From the NCBI RefSeq assembly GCF_017912535.1, contig NZ_JAERQK010000003.1, positions 186,001 through 250,000 on the forward strand: a DNA stretch of 64,000 nt, read 5' to 3'. The position numbers were made by a program, and so were the translations under genes. Below the pieces are notes generated by a model. That model searched no databases and was not told where the DNA came from. It saw only the letters and a list, made by a program, of their open reading frames with translations. The stretch comes from Motiliproteus sediminis (GTDB taxonomy: Bacteria; Pseudomonadota; Gammaproteobacteria; Pseudomonadales; Balneatricaceae). Positions 8,824 through 16,753 of the stretch are shown here, piece after piece; within the stretch, counting starts at the first letter, position 1, and every line of letters begins with the position of its first letter.

Positions 8824-10524
8824 ATGAATAATATCTTCTTTGTCCTGTTCCGGCGTCTGCGGGCGCCCCTGATCACCCTGATCAGCGTGTACGCGGTGTC
8901 GATCTTTGGCTTCGTGCTGATTCCCGGGGTCGATGATCAGGGCCAGCCGTGGCAGATGAGTTTCTTTCACGCTTTTTACTTCGTCAGCTTCATGGGCTCC
9001 ACCATCGGCTTTGGCGAGGTTCCCTACGCTTTTACCGACGGGCAGCGGATGTGGACCACGGTGACCATTTACGCCACCGTGATTGCGTGGCTTTACGGCA
9101 TCGGTAAGCTGCTAGCACTGTTTCAGGATCAGGCTTTCATTCGCCTGATGAACCGGGTCGGTTTTCGCCGTCACGTCAAACGCACCGAGGACGATTTCTA
9201 TCTGGTGTGTGGCTACGGCATGACCGGCTCGTTGGTGGTCAAGCAGCTGTTACGCCGCGGTATCCGCGCGGTGGTGGTGGATATCGACCAGGAAAGAATC
9301 GACGCGCTGGAAACCGACGATCTGGAGTTCAGCACCGCCGGTTTGTGCGCCGATGCCTCGGAACCGGACGTACTCACCGACGCCGGTCTGCAGCGCAGAA
9401 ACTGCCTCGGGGTGCTGGCGTTGACCAACGAAGACGAGGTGAACCTCGCCATCGCCATCGCCAGCAAGCTGCTGGCCCCCGAACTCACGGTTATCTGCCG
9501 CAGCGAATCGGACGTTACCACCGCGAATCTGGCCTCGTTCGGTACCGATCATATTATCGACCCCTTCGTAACTTACGCCGAATATCTGGCGTTGGCACTG
9601 CACGCGCCCTACCGCCACCTGGCGTATGACTGGCTGACCAATCCCACCCACCGGGCACTGAGCAGTATCAAAAAGCAGACCCAGGGTGCCTGGGTGATCT
9701 GCGGCTATGGCCGCTTTGGTCGTGCCCTGCACCGCAGCTTTGCCGACAAACCGGTCAGCCTGACGCTGATTGACGTTCACCCCGAACCGGCGGGACTCGA
9801 CATCCCCTATGTGCAGGGGCAGGGGACTGAGGCAGAGACCCTTGATGAGGGTAATATCCGCACCGCAGTGGGGCTGGTGGCCGGTACCGGAAACGACGCC
9901 AACAACCTGTCGATTATCATGACCGCGCTGGAGATGAACCCCAACCTGTTTACCGTAGCCCGGCAGAATCTGCACGCCAACCGGCCGGTATTTCAGGCCG
10001 CCAACACCGATCTGGTGATGGAGCCGGCGCAGATTATCGCCCACAACATTCTGTCGCTGATCAAGACGCCGATGCTGAGCCGCTTTCTGGGTTTGATGGC
10101 GCGCCAGCCGGAGGAGTGGGCCCGGGGGCTGGTCAACCGGATGAGCAACGTAGCCGGCGACGACGAGCTCGACAGCTGGGCGTTTCGGATCGGTGCGCAG
10201 GAAACCCCGGCGATACAGGAAGCCTACGACGAGGGGCGCAGCCTGACCCTGTCGCTGCTGATGACCGACCAGCGTGACCTGGAGCAGCGGCTGCCGGTGA
10301 TCTGTTTGATGGTTACCCGTCGTGGCGAGTCCACCTTGCTGCCGGATAGCGACTGGTCGTTGCAACCGGGCGACAAGGTGCTGTTCTGTGGCCTGGCGGA
10401 AGGTAATCGGGAGATGCTCTGGGCGATCGATAACCGTAACGTGCTTGATCGCCTGATGGGCGATCGCAGCAGTGCCGGCGGCACGTTGTGGCGCTGGCTG
10501 CGCAGCCTGTCCACGAGCCGTTGA
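8824..10524 (+). CDS. Potassium channel protein with two TrkA-N (RCK) modules
   Basis: A 566-residue protein. The N-terminal pore module has two membrane helices and a selectivity filter TIGFGE (residues 60-65), a K+-channel signature with an F in place of the usual V/Y. Two Rossmann RCK/TrkA-N domains follow, starting at FYLVCGYGMTGSLVVKQLL (~residue 125) and WVICGYGRFGRALHRSF (~residue 290). A TrkA-C-like segment closes it (LLPDSDWSLQPGDKVLFCGL). It probably carries K+ across the inner membrane gated by NAD(H) or other nucleotides. It overlaps the next gene's ATG by one base (TGATG), implying coupling. Confidence 0.88.
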   Translation: MNNIFFVLFRRLRAPLITLISVYAVSIFGFVLIPGVDDQGQPWQMSFFHAFYFVSFMGSTIGFGEVPYAFTDGQRMWTTVTIYATVIAWLYGIGKLLALFQDQAFIRLMNRVGFRRHVKRTEDDFYLVCGYGMTGSLVVKQLLRRGIRAVVVDIDQERIDALETDDLEFSTAGLCADASEPDVLTDAGLQRRNCLGVLALTNEDEVNLAIAIASKLLAPELTVICRSESDVTTANLASFGTDHIIDPFVTYAEYLALALHAPYRHLAYDWLTNPTHRALSSIKKQTQGAWVICGYGRFGRALHRSFADKPVSLTLIDVHPEPAGLDIPYVQGQGTEAETLDEGNIRTAVGLVAGTGNDANNLSIIMTALEMNPNLFTVARQNLHANRPVFQAANTDLVMEPAQIIAHNILSLIKTPMLSRFLGLMARQPEEWARGLVNRMSNVAGDDELDSWAFRIGAQETPAIQEAYDEGRSLTLSLLMTDQRDLEQRLPVICLMVTRRGESTLLPDSDWSLQPGDKVLFCGLAEGNREMLWAIDNRNVLDRLMGDRSSAGGTLWRWLRSLSTSR

Positions 10525-11402
10525 TGGCCCACCTGCTGTTGGTGTTGACCACCCTGTTCTGGTCCGGCAACTTTGTGCTGGCGCGGGCGATGCATCTGGA
10601 GATCCCGCCGTTATCACTGGCGCTTCTGCGCTGGAGTCTGGCGTTCGTGATTCTCGCTCCCTGGGTGTTGCCGGCTCTTTGGCGTGAGCGGCAGGTGTTG
10701 CTGACACACTACCGCATGCTGCTCTTGTTGGCGCTGCTGGGGGTGGCCAACTTCAATACCTTTGTCTATCTCGGTGTGCAGCACACAACCGCCACCAACG
10801 CCACCCTGATGCAGTCGGCGGTGCCGGTGGTGATCCTGCTGTTGTCGGGTTTGCTGGGGCAACCTGTTCGTCCGATTCAGCTGATGGGAATTCTGCTGTC
10901 GCTCTCCGGCGTGCTGTTTATCGTTACCCGTGGCGACTGGTCGTCGCTGTTAGCGCTGGCTCTGAATCCCGGTGATCTCTGGATTATGGCTGCGGTACTG
11001 ACCTGGTCGCTGTATACCCTCTGTTTGCGCTGGCGGCCGCAGGCGCTCAGCGCGCTGGCACTGCTTGGCAGCACCATCGGATTGGGCGTAGCGATGCTGC
11101 TACCCCTGTTCCTTTGGGAACTGGGTACCGGCGCGCATATCCAATGGTCCCGTTCCAGTGTTATGGTGGTAGGCTACGTGGCGCTGTTTCCATCGGTACT
11201 GGCGTACTTTTTCTGGAACCACGGTGTTTCCCGGCTGGGGGCGCAACGGGCAGGGTTGTATATTCATCTGATGCCGGTTTTTGGGCTGCTGCTGTCAGTG
11301 CTGTTCCTCGGGGAATCCGTACTGCCTTTTCATCTGCTGGGCATCGGCTTAATATTCGCGGGTATCTATCTGGCTACCGGCCGGCAGAGCCGGGTGCTCT
11401 AA
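10524..11402 (+). CDS. EamA-type DMT family transporter
   Basis: A protein of about 292 residues with ten hydrophobic segments in two repeated EamA halves (start LLLVLTTLFWSGNFVLARA; second half GDLWIMAAVLTWSLYTLCL). This is the RhaT/YdcZ-type drug/metabolite exporter fold of the inner membrane. Substrate cannot be read from sequence. The ATG at 10524 overlaps the stop of the K+-channel gene and is preferred over an in-frame TTG at 10488 inside that gene. It ends 26 bp before the Tim44-like gene. Confidence 0.9.
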   Translation: MAHLLLVLTTLFWSGNFVLARAMHLEIPPLSLALLRWSLAFVILAPWVLPALWRERQVLLTHYRMLLLLALLGVANFNTFVYLGVQHTTATNATLMQSAVPVVILLLSGLLGQPVRPIQLMGILLSLSGVLFIVTRGDWSSLLALALNPGDLWIMAAVLTWSLYTLCLRWRPQALSALALLGSTIGLGVAMLLPLFLWELGTGAHIQWSRSSVMVVGYVALFPSVLAYFFWNHGVSRLGAQRAGLYIHLMPVFGLLLSVLFLGESVLPFHLLGIGLIFAGIYLATGRQSRVL

Positions 11403-11428
11403 TTTTCATACTGGGGATGCAAGACATA

Positions 11429-12307
11429 ATGACAGGACTACTTCGCTCTTTCTGTTGTGCACTGATGTTGGGTCTGGTGCTCGCGCCGCTGGACGCTGAA
11501 GCCAAGCGCTTTGGTGGCGGCGGCAGCCTGGGCAAAAGCTTTTTCACCCAGAAGAAGGCTGCGCCGGCTGCGGCTCCGCGACCAAGCAGCACCCAGCAGG
11601 CAGCCACCGGCAGCCAGCAAAAAACGGCCGCGGCGCGCCCCGGAATGGGGGGCATGCTCGGTGGTCTGCTGGCGGGCAGCTTGTTGGGCGCGCTATTCTT
11701 TGGCGGCGCGTTTGACGGTATCCAGCTGATGGATGTTCTGATCATCGCCCTGATCGGCTTTGTCCTGTTCAAACTGTTTGCCCGCAGCCAGCCGGTACGA
11801 CCCCAGCCCAGTTACGCCGGGCATGCGGGGGGCGAGCAGCCAATGGCGCGACAAACCGCCGAGCCCCTTTCTGGCGGCAGCTTCGAGCCCACTCCGTTGA
11901 TGTCGGCCCGCTTTGACGAGAGCGAAGTGGAGCTGCCGGGCTGGTTCAACAAAGACGCCTTTATCGAGGGCGCGCGGCAGCACTTTGCCGAACTCCAGCG
12001 GGCCTGGTCGATCAACGATCTGAGTACCATCGAAACCTACTGCAGCGCCGAGCTGTATGCAGACCTGGTAGCTGAACGGGAGCGTCTTGGCGCGGCCACT
12101 CTGGATAACGATCTGGTATCGGTGATGGCGGATATCGTGGGTTACAGCGAAGCCAATCAGGAAGCCCGATTGAGCATCAACTTCTACGGCTGGATGCGTG
12201 AAGGCGCCGGTAATGACACCACCGAGTTCAACGAGATCTGGCATTTGACTCGGGATCTGACCCGGGCCGATGCGGACTGGTTTATCGTCGGTATCGAGCA
12301 GCCTTGA
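11429..12307 (+). CDS. Tim44-like domain protein
   Basis: About 292 residues. The N-terminus MTGLLRSFCCALMLGLVLAP is a signal peptide or anchor, followed by a Lys/Ala/Gln-rich linker with the KRFGGGGSLGKSF motif seen in bacterial Tim44-like proteins. A glycine-rich membrane segment follows (GGMLGGLLAGSLLGALFFGG), then a second hydrophobic stretch. The C-terminal Tim44-like cystatin fold begins near FNKDAFIEGARQHFAELQRAW. The function in bacteria is not settled. The start could instead be the ATG at 11417. The operon ends at the terminator near 12415. Confidence 0.85.
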   Translation: MTGLLRSFCCALMLGLVLAPLDAEAKRFGGGGSLGKSFFTQKKAAPAAAPRPSSTQQAATGSQQKTAAARPGMGGMLGGLLAGSLLGALFFGGAFDGIQLMDVLIIALIGFVLFKLFARSQPVRPQPSYAGHAGGEQPMARQTAEPLSGGSFEPTPLMSARFDESEVELPGWFNKDAFIEGARQHFAELQRAWSINDLSTIETYCSAELYADLVAERERLGAATLDNDLVSVMADIVGYSEANQEARLSINFYGWMREGAGNDTTEFNEIWHLTRDLTRADADWFIVGIEQP

Positions 12308-12383
12308 GCTCCTGAAGAGCTCGACGAATCCGTGCCGGGCTGTTGCTCGGGTCGGATCCCGTGGTAAAAAGAACCCCGCCAAG

Positions 12384-12405
12384 GAGAGTGTGTAAAAACA
12401 CTCTC
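12384..12405. repeat. Short hairpin downstream of the Tim44-like gene
   Basis: GAGAGTG and CACTCTC form a 7-bp stem around an A-rich loop, about 80 bp past the stop codon and just before a stronger terminator. It lacks its own T-run, so it may be an RNA-stability or attenuator-type element rather than a terminator. Confidence 0.5.
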
Positions 12406-12414
12406 GAGTTAGCG

Positions 12415-12450
12415 AAAATACCCGCATCAACTGATGCGGGTATTTTTTTT
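12415..12450 (+). terminator. Rho-independent terminator
   Basis: The stem ATACCCGCATC / GATGCGGGTAT (about 11 bp, tiny loop) is followed by eight T residues, and A residues precede it. It closes the K+ channel-EamA-Tim44 operon and marks the exact edge of the AT-rich pocket. The A-run would also let it work on the minus strand for genes reading from the pocket. Confidence 0.9.
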
Positions 12451-12714
12451 ATGTGGCACATTCAGGGCGAATCCCGACAGCAAAGCACCTTATTCCCCGA
12501 ATGATGCGCTTTATACGGCTTTTGGCGTGTTCAAATAGAGGTCTGGTTCGCGAACTTTCCCGACCGTTAGAGATCGCTAATAGAGCGGCTTGCGGCGGCA
12601 ACTATCAACACAAACCAGCCACTTGGAGTGGTCTGGTTTGTACTTGTTGTAGATTGAAAATCGAACTGAACCTTAACGATTTCTATATTGATAAAACCTA
12701 AAAAGGCTTTCTGT
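12451..12714. other. Intergenic left flank of the AT-rich pocket
   Basis: No convincing gene in 264 bp. Short open frames here have unnatural composition. The one clear structure is the imperfect palindrome at 12606-12649, listed separately. It lies just downstream of the minus-strand gene ending at 12715. Confidence 0.6.
12606..12649. repeat. Long imperfect palindrome (attC-like or terminator-like hairpin)
   Basis: The left arm CAACA-CAAACCAG-CCACT pairs with AGTGG-CTGGTTTG-TGTTG across a TGG loop. That gives 5, 8 and 5 bp of pairing, with a single unpaired T at 12632 and four unpaired bases at 12641-12644, all on one arm. One-sided extrahelical bases are a hallmark of integron attC sites. 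The outer core, however, does not match GTTRRRY, and no T-run supports a normal terminator. Confidence 0.6.
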
Positions 12715-13182
12715 CTAGAGTTGAGTTGGCAACCTATTCTCTTTGAAAGCTTTGACATAGGATCTAAACGCATGAATATTGTGAGCATTCATCGTTGGAG
12801 CCCAGTGAGTAGAGAACTGGACCGTCTTTTGAGATACATGTATCGCTGCTTTACCTCTCAACTTATATTTAGCCAAGAGTATTTCCAACTTATAATCTTT
12901 CGGGAAAGACTTTTCCAAAGACCTACCACTATCAGTCTTTGACATCTTGGCTGAAACCCTCAGCATTGAAGGCTTTTGCTCAACAGTCGCTTGTTTAGGA
13001 TGCATTGTCTTTTGACTCGAACTAGGCGATGAGTCAGGTTTATCATAAATTTTTTTTTGTAGACCATTATTCTGACGAGACAACTTTTTCCATATGAACT
13101 TCAACAAGCGCCAAAAAGCAACCAAAATAATCAGTTGAAATGCTAAGCCTACGCCAGCTAATGCTGCAGTACCCGGATCCAT
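12715..13182 (-). CDS. Hypothetical membrane-anchored protein (155 aa)
   Basis: An ATG-start ORF with AGGAGATTGTAA upstream. The N-terminus carries one membrane helix (ALAGVGLAFQLIILVAFWRLL). A basic, Ser/Lys/Gln-rich linker follows (KKIYDKPDSSPSSSQK), then a positively charged C-terminal region with no recognised fold. Codon use is AT-rich compared with the flanking core genes, consistent with transfer. No family was recognised. It lies 66 bp downstream of the HEPN/MltR-like gene on the same strand. Confidence 0.6.
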   Translation of the reverse strand: MDPGTAALAGVGLAFQLIILVAFWRLLKFIWKKLSRQNNGLQKKIYDKPDSSPSSSQKTMHPKQATVEQKPSMLRVSAKMSKTDSGRSLEKSFPKDYKLEILLAKYKLRGKAAIHVSQKTVQFSTHWAPTMNAHNIHAFRSYVKAFKENRLPTQL

Positions 13183-13248
13183 TTACAATCTCCTATTTGT
13201 GACTGCTAGAAGTGTTAATTGAAAATATTAAACACTAAACAATCCCTG

Positions 13249-13884
13249 CTATTCATCAATACAGTTTTTTAGCCACTGGTAAATTCCATTTTTATGAATG
13301 TATTCTGCCTGCTCAACTTCTAAATACATACACGCAATAACTTCGGCAGCTGTCAGCCAAATTGAAAATTTTGGATTTTCTAGCACGAAGTCCTCTCTTT
13401 GCACTTTATTATCACCGATTTTTGCTTGTTCTACGACACCATGACCAGCCCACCTTACGAAAGACTTCTTTTGGTGGGCGTCCATATCTTGAATTAATTG
13501 GTCAAGAGTAAGCTCGACGTTAGATATATTGTGGGCAAACTGGTTTCGTAAGCAGGCAAGTCTCTCCAGAAAAATAGCCTGCTCAGGATAGAGGACGCCT
13601 AAGCATTTAAGTAACTTTACTTTGCCATACCTACCGTTGGCTTGATCTAAATGGGAGAAGCTATCTTCTAACTCTGGCGTACCCAACTTGGAGATCAATG
13701 TGTGTGTACAAGCGGCCTCAAACAATGCGCTAATCTTTATGGCAAATGACCAGTCGTCTTCTTTTAGCAGCTTGGTGTAGAACCCATCTGGTAGTGATAG
13801 CCTCTTCTCAAAGTCACCTACATTAGTAAATATATCAGTCACTTTGTTATCAGCTCCTGTGAATGCACCGACGTTGGAAAACAT
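13249..13884 (-). CDS. MltR/HEPN-like helical protein (211 aa)
   Basis: An all-helical protein with LLKEDDWSFAIKISALFEAAC near residues 39-59 and ERLACLRNQFAHN near residues 107-119. The R113-x4-H118 pattern (RNQFAH) matches the Rx4-6H signature of HEPN domains, and the surrounding sequence also resembles MltR-type proteins, which carry an IRNxFAH element. HEPN proteins are often RNases in toxin-antitoxin or phage-defence systems; MltR is a regulator. Which applies here cannot be told. The gene is AT-rich and starts just after the 10-bp repeat at 13892-13901, 18 bp past the preceding gene. Confidence 0.65.
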   Translation of the reverse strand: MFSNVGAFTGADNKVTDIFTNVGDFEKRLSLPDGFYTKLLKEDDWSFAIKISALFEAACTHTLISKLGTPELEDSFSHLDQANGRYGKVKLLKCLGVLYPEQAIFLERLACLRNQFAHNISNVELTLDQLIQDMDAHQKKSFVRWAGHGVVEQAKIGDNKVQREDFVLENPKFSIWLTAAEVIACMYLEVEQAEYIHKNGIYQWLKNCIDE

Positions 13885-13891
13885 GCCGCCT

Positions 13892-13901
13892 TGTTATACG
13901 C
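13892..13901. repeat. Inverted repeat, left copy (10 bp)
   Basis: TGTTATACGC here is the exact reverse complement of 14294-14303. The two copies flank the small gene 13903-14283 immediately outside its stop and its ribosome binding site. In the gene's own direction this copy reads GCGTATAACAAGGCGGC, which resembles the beginning of integron attC sites. Confidence 0.7.
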
Positions 13902-13902
13902 T

Positions 13903-14283
13903 TTACTCACACCAAACATATAAATTACCCACTTCGCTATCGCTGCTTACCTTACCAAAAAACAAATATACCGCTGTTTCAGCGCTGTGGTTTTCCGAAC
14001 AGTCCAGAGCGACTTGAGCCTTATATTGTTCTGGCGATACACACTCAAATGTGCCCTTGTTTTTTTTGCTGTGCTCAAACAATGAGGCTGTACATTTTAT
14101 TCCTTTCGGACTGCGCCATACTTCCTTTGAAATATATCCCTTACCTTTAATATCAACTGGAAGGACAAACTTTCCAAGAGACTCACCAATATCTCTTCTT
14201 TCAACATGAATACTCTTCACGACACCAGCGGGAACGTGAATACTCAAACCGACTAACATTAACAACAGTAATCGAGATCTCAT
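13903..14283 (-). CDS. Hypothetical exported protein (126 aa)
   Basis: An ATG-start ORF with AAGGAG seven bases upstream. MRSRLLLLMLVGLSIHVPAG reads as a signal peptide. The mature protein has two or three Cys (IKCTAS, FECVS, LDCSE, VWCE), suggesting disulfides in the periplasm. No family was recognised. The gene is AT-rich and tightly bounded by the 10-bp inverted repeats, giving it the outline of a mobile cassette. Confidence 0.65.
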   Translation of the reverse strand: MRSRLLLLMLVGLSIHVPAGVVKSIHVERRDIGESLGKFVLPVDIKGKGYISKEVWRSPKGIKCTASLFEHSKKNKGTFECVSPEQYKAQVALDCSENHSAETAVYLFFGKVSSDSEVGNLYVWCE

Positions 14284-14293
14284 GATGCTCCTT

Positions 14294-14303
14294 GCGTATA
14301 ACA
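14294..14303. repeat. Inverted repeat, right copy (10 bp)
   Basis: GCGTATAACA, the exact reverse complement of 13892-13901. In the sense of the adjacent minus-strand gene it reads TGTTATACGC followed at once by AAGGAG and the ATG, the arrangement seen at the 5' edge of integron gene cassettes (G-TTAT...). Confidence 0.7.
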
Positions 14304-14797
14304 GCTTATTCTTGAACGAGCGTATTGATACTCTAAATACAGGTTAGCAAACGCTGAAAAGATCAAGAAATTTGAGAAAACCTGTCATCTTTCTCCGATG
14401 AAAACAAGCATGCACATATGGCTTGGTGGGGTCGCGCAGCATCTCAACGCCCGCCGCCCCTAACACACTGTTCATGCAGAATTTGGTGTGAGCTTTCCAG
14501 AGCAAACCGTGCAGTCGGTGTTAACAAAACGAGCGCTTTTTCCAATACCGTCCAGATATGCTGTATTCCAGCCATCAGTACAGCCTATCTAAGCACTCAC
14601 TCATTACTCTCAAAGTCAGCTTTGGGGCCAAGAGCGGTCATATTGGCCCATCTTCCAGCGCGGCTGACGGGGCGGCTGGGGATATTGGCCAACTAGGCAC
14701 TCACCATTTCGGGGCAAGATTCTCCAAGCCGTGTTCTCATTCTGCGCGGGACCTCCGAGGTCACCCCATCGTGACCTGATAGCGCTCGAGACATCGG
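14304..14797. other. Intergenic right flank of the AT-rich pocket
   Basis: No supportable gene in about 490 bp; the short ORFs here have implausible composition. Base composition rises toward the nhaD side. Two structures are visible: the imperfect palindrome at 14461-14524, and AGGTCACCCCATCGTGACCT at 14758-14777, a 7-bp stem without a T-run lying just past the nhaD stop. Confidence 0.55.
14461..14524. repeat. Imperfect palindrome, possible attC-like site
   Basis: TAACACACTG at the left end pairs with CAGTCGGTGTTA at the right, leaving an unpaired CG on one arm. Weaker inner pairing (GCA...TTTG with CAAA...TGC) lies between. The ~65-bp span fits an attC site, but the flanking cores (CCCCTAAC and GTTAACA) only partly follow RYYYAAC/GTTRRRY. 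Confidence 0.4.
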
Positions 14798-16222
14798 TCA
14801 GTGAAACAGCGATGCATTGAGCCACAGGTGCACCCACACGCTAGCCGCATAGCCAACGGCTACGGCTGGGGCCCATTTCAGGTGGCCGAAGAAAGTGTAG
14901 ATGCCGCGGGCCTGCCCCATCAGCGCGACCCCCGCAGCGGAACCCACAGACAGCAGACTGCCGCCGACGCCGGCGGTAAGGGTGATCAGCAGCCACTGGC
15001 CGTGGGACATGGCCGGGTCCATGGTCAGCACGGCGAACATCACCGGAATGTTATCCACCACCGCCGACAACAGGCCGAGTGCAACGTTGGCGCTGGTGGC
15101 GTCCCATTGGGTGTAGAGCAGGTCCGACAGCATCGCCAGATAGCCCATAAAGCCGAGCCCGCCGACGCACATGATGACCCCGTAGAAGAACAGCAGGGTG
15201 TCCCACTCCGAACGCGCCACACGATTAAATACGTCAAACGGCACCACGCTGCCGAGGCGTTGCAGCCGTTCCTGATCGCCGGCTGCTTCTGCGGCTGCGC
15301 GCTTTTTCTCCAGCGAGCGGGGCAGGGTCATCCGCAAGAAATAGCCGAAGAACTGCAGGTACCCCAGGCCGGCCATCATGCCCAGTACCGGCGGCAGGTG
15401 CAGCAAGGTGTGGCAGCTGACCGCGGTGGCGATGGACAGCAGGAACAGCCCCAGAATCCGGCGAGCGCCACGTTTCAGTTCGACCGCTTCGTTGAGGCCG
15501 CCGGGTACCCGGCGCGGAATGGCCAGGGTCATCAACGCGGCCGGGACAATAAAGTTGACCAGCGACGGCAGGAACAGGTCAAAGAATTCGATAAAGGTGA
15601 CTTTGCCCGCCTGCCACACCATCAGCGTGGTGATGTCGCCAAAGGGGCTGAAGGCGCCGCCGGCGTTGGCCGCCACCACGATGTTGATGCAGGCCAGGTT
15701 GATAAAGCGGTTATCCCCCTCGGCCACTTTCATCACCACGGCACACATCAGCAGGGCGGTGGTCAGGTTGTCGGCGATAGGCGAGATAAAAAACGCCAGA
15801 AAGCCGGTGAGCCAGAACAGGGTGCGATAGCTGAAGCCTTTCTTTACCATCCACGCCCTCAGGGCATCGAACACCCGTCGTTCCTCCAGCGCGTTGATAT
15901 AGGTCATCGCCACCAGCAGGAACAGCATCAGCTCGGAAAACTCCAGCAGGGTGTGTTTGTAGGCCTCTTCCACCGGGCCGCTGAGCCCTTGCTGGATGTA
16001 GTACCAGCCGATCAGCGCCCAGATGATCCCCGCTGCCACCAGCACCGGCTTGGATTTGCGCATGTGGATCTTCTCTTCCAGCATCACGACCAGATAGGCG
16101 ATGACGAAGATGATCAGGCAGGTGATGCCAACACCGGTGGCGGTAAGATTGAGCGGACCGGTGGCAGCGTGGGCGGTGACGGGAGCAAAGAGGACAACGA
16201 GCAGCAGCAGTGGTTTGAGCAT
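14798..16222 (-). CDS. nhaD: NhaD-type sodium:proton antiporter
   Basis: A 474-residue polytopic inner-membrane protein with a signal-like N-terminus (LLLLVVLFAPVTAHAATG) and 11-13 hydrophobic helices. Ion-transporter-superfamily elements typical of NhaD are present: FISPIADNLTTALLMCAVVM and NIVVAANAGGAFSPFGDITT, containing the conserved polar residues for Na+/Li+ binding. It exports Na+ in exchange for H+, with a role in salt and alkaline tolerance, fitting a marine habitat. Divergent from ppiC across 114 bp. The antisense strand is open over its whole length, which is a codon-bias artefact. Confidence 0.93.
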   Translation of the reverse strand: MLKPLLLLVVLFAPVTAHAATGPLNLTATGVGITCLIIFVIAYLVVMLEEKIHMRKSKPVLVAAGIIWALIGWYYIQQGLSGPVEEAYKHTLLEFSELMLFLLVAMTYINALEERRVFDALRAWMVKKGFSYRTLFWLTGFLAFFISPIADNLTTALLMCAVVMKVAEGDNRFINLACINIVVAANAGGAFSPFGDITTLMVWQAGKVTFIEFFDLFLPSLVNFIVPAALMTLAIPRRVPGGLNEAVELKRGARRILGLFLLSIATAVSCHTLLHLPPVLGMMAGLGYLQFFGYFLRMTLPRSLEKKRAAAEAAGDQERLQRLGSVVPFDVFNRVARSEWDTLLFFYGVIMCVGGLGFMGYLAMLSDLLYTQWDATSANVALGLLSAVVDNIPVMFAVLTMDPAMSHGQWLLITLTAGVGGSLLSVGSAAGVALMGQARGIYTFFGHLKWAPAVAVGYAASVWVHLWLNASLFH

Positions 16223-16336
16223 TGAAGGCTTCCTTGGAAACGTCCGATGTTGTTGATTCAGTGTAGATAGAGCGGCGACATCTGGCTATCGCCAAAAGTG
16301 GTACGTAGACTTGTACCTTGAGATGAGGACAACAGG

Positions 16337-16615
16337 ATGGCATTTGCACTGGTACGCCATATATTGGTGAAAACCGCTGCCGAAGCGGAGAAACTCAAAC
16401 AGCAGCTGGCCAAAGGGGCCGATTTTGGCGTTTTGGCCAGAAAGCACTCCCTCTGTCCTTCAAAAAAGCGCGGTGGCGACCTGGGTGAGGTGCGTCCGGG
16501 GCAGATGGTGAGGTCGGTTGATCGGGTGATATTCACCAAACCCCTGCGCCAGGTGCAGGGACCGGTAAAAAGTTCTTTTGGTTATCATTTGATCGAAGTG
16601 ATTTATCGCGGCTGA
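16337..16615 (+). CDS. ppiC: Parvulin-type peptidyl-prolyl cis-trans isomerase
   Basis: A 92-residue single-domain cytoplasmic parvulin. The conserved features are VRHILVKTAAEAEKL at the start, the GADFGVLARKHSLCPSKKRG loop, GDLGEVRPGQMV, and the closing SFGYHLIEVIYRG. Length matches E. coli PpiC (93 aa). It catalyses proline isomerisation during protein folding. No partner is evident in the neighbourhood. Confidence 0.95.
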   Translation: MAFALVRHILVKTAAEAEKLKQQLAKGADFGVLARKHSLCPSKKRGGDLGEVRPGQMVRSVDRVIFTKPLRQVQGPVKSSFGYHLIEVIYRG

Positions 16616-16753
16616 AGGTTATCGAGAGCTGTTTTGATCCGGATCATGGGTCTATGCTGATAGGGTCAACGGACCGGTTGAATGCTTCCCTTATCGGCGT
16701 ATAAGGAAAGTGTGTTTCCCCCAATCTGCAGTGTCCTGCAGTAAGGATCTAAG

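Noticed and set aside
9250..10707. A 485-codon open frame opposite the K+ channel gene
   Set aside because: Pro/Arg/Gln-rich, no recognisable domain, and fully covered by a gene with channel and RCK motifs.
14418..14837. Short frames in the gap before nhaD as possible extra genes
   Set aside because: No ribosome binding site, odd Cys/Ser/Pro composition and no similarity to any family I know.
14801..16225. A 474-codon open frame on the strand opposite nhaD, spanning it completely
   Set aside because: It mirrors nhaD, has a His/Gln/Arg-rich composition with no domain, and arises from GC-rich codon bias. nhaD on the other strand has clear family motifs.
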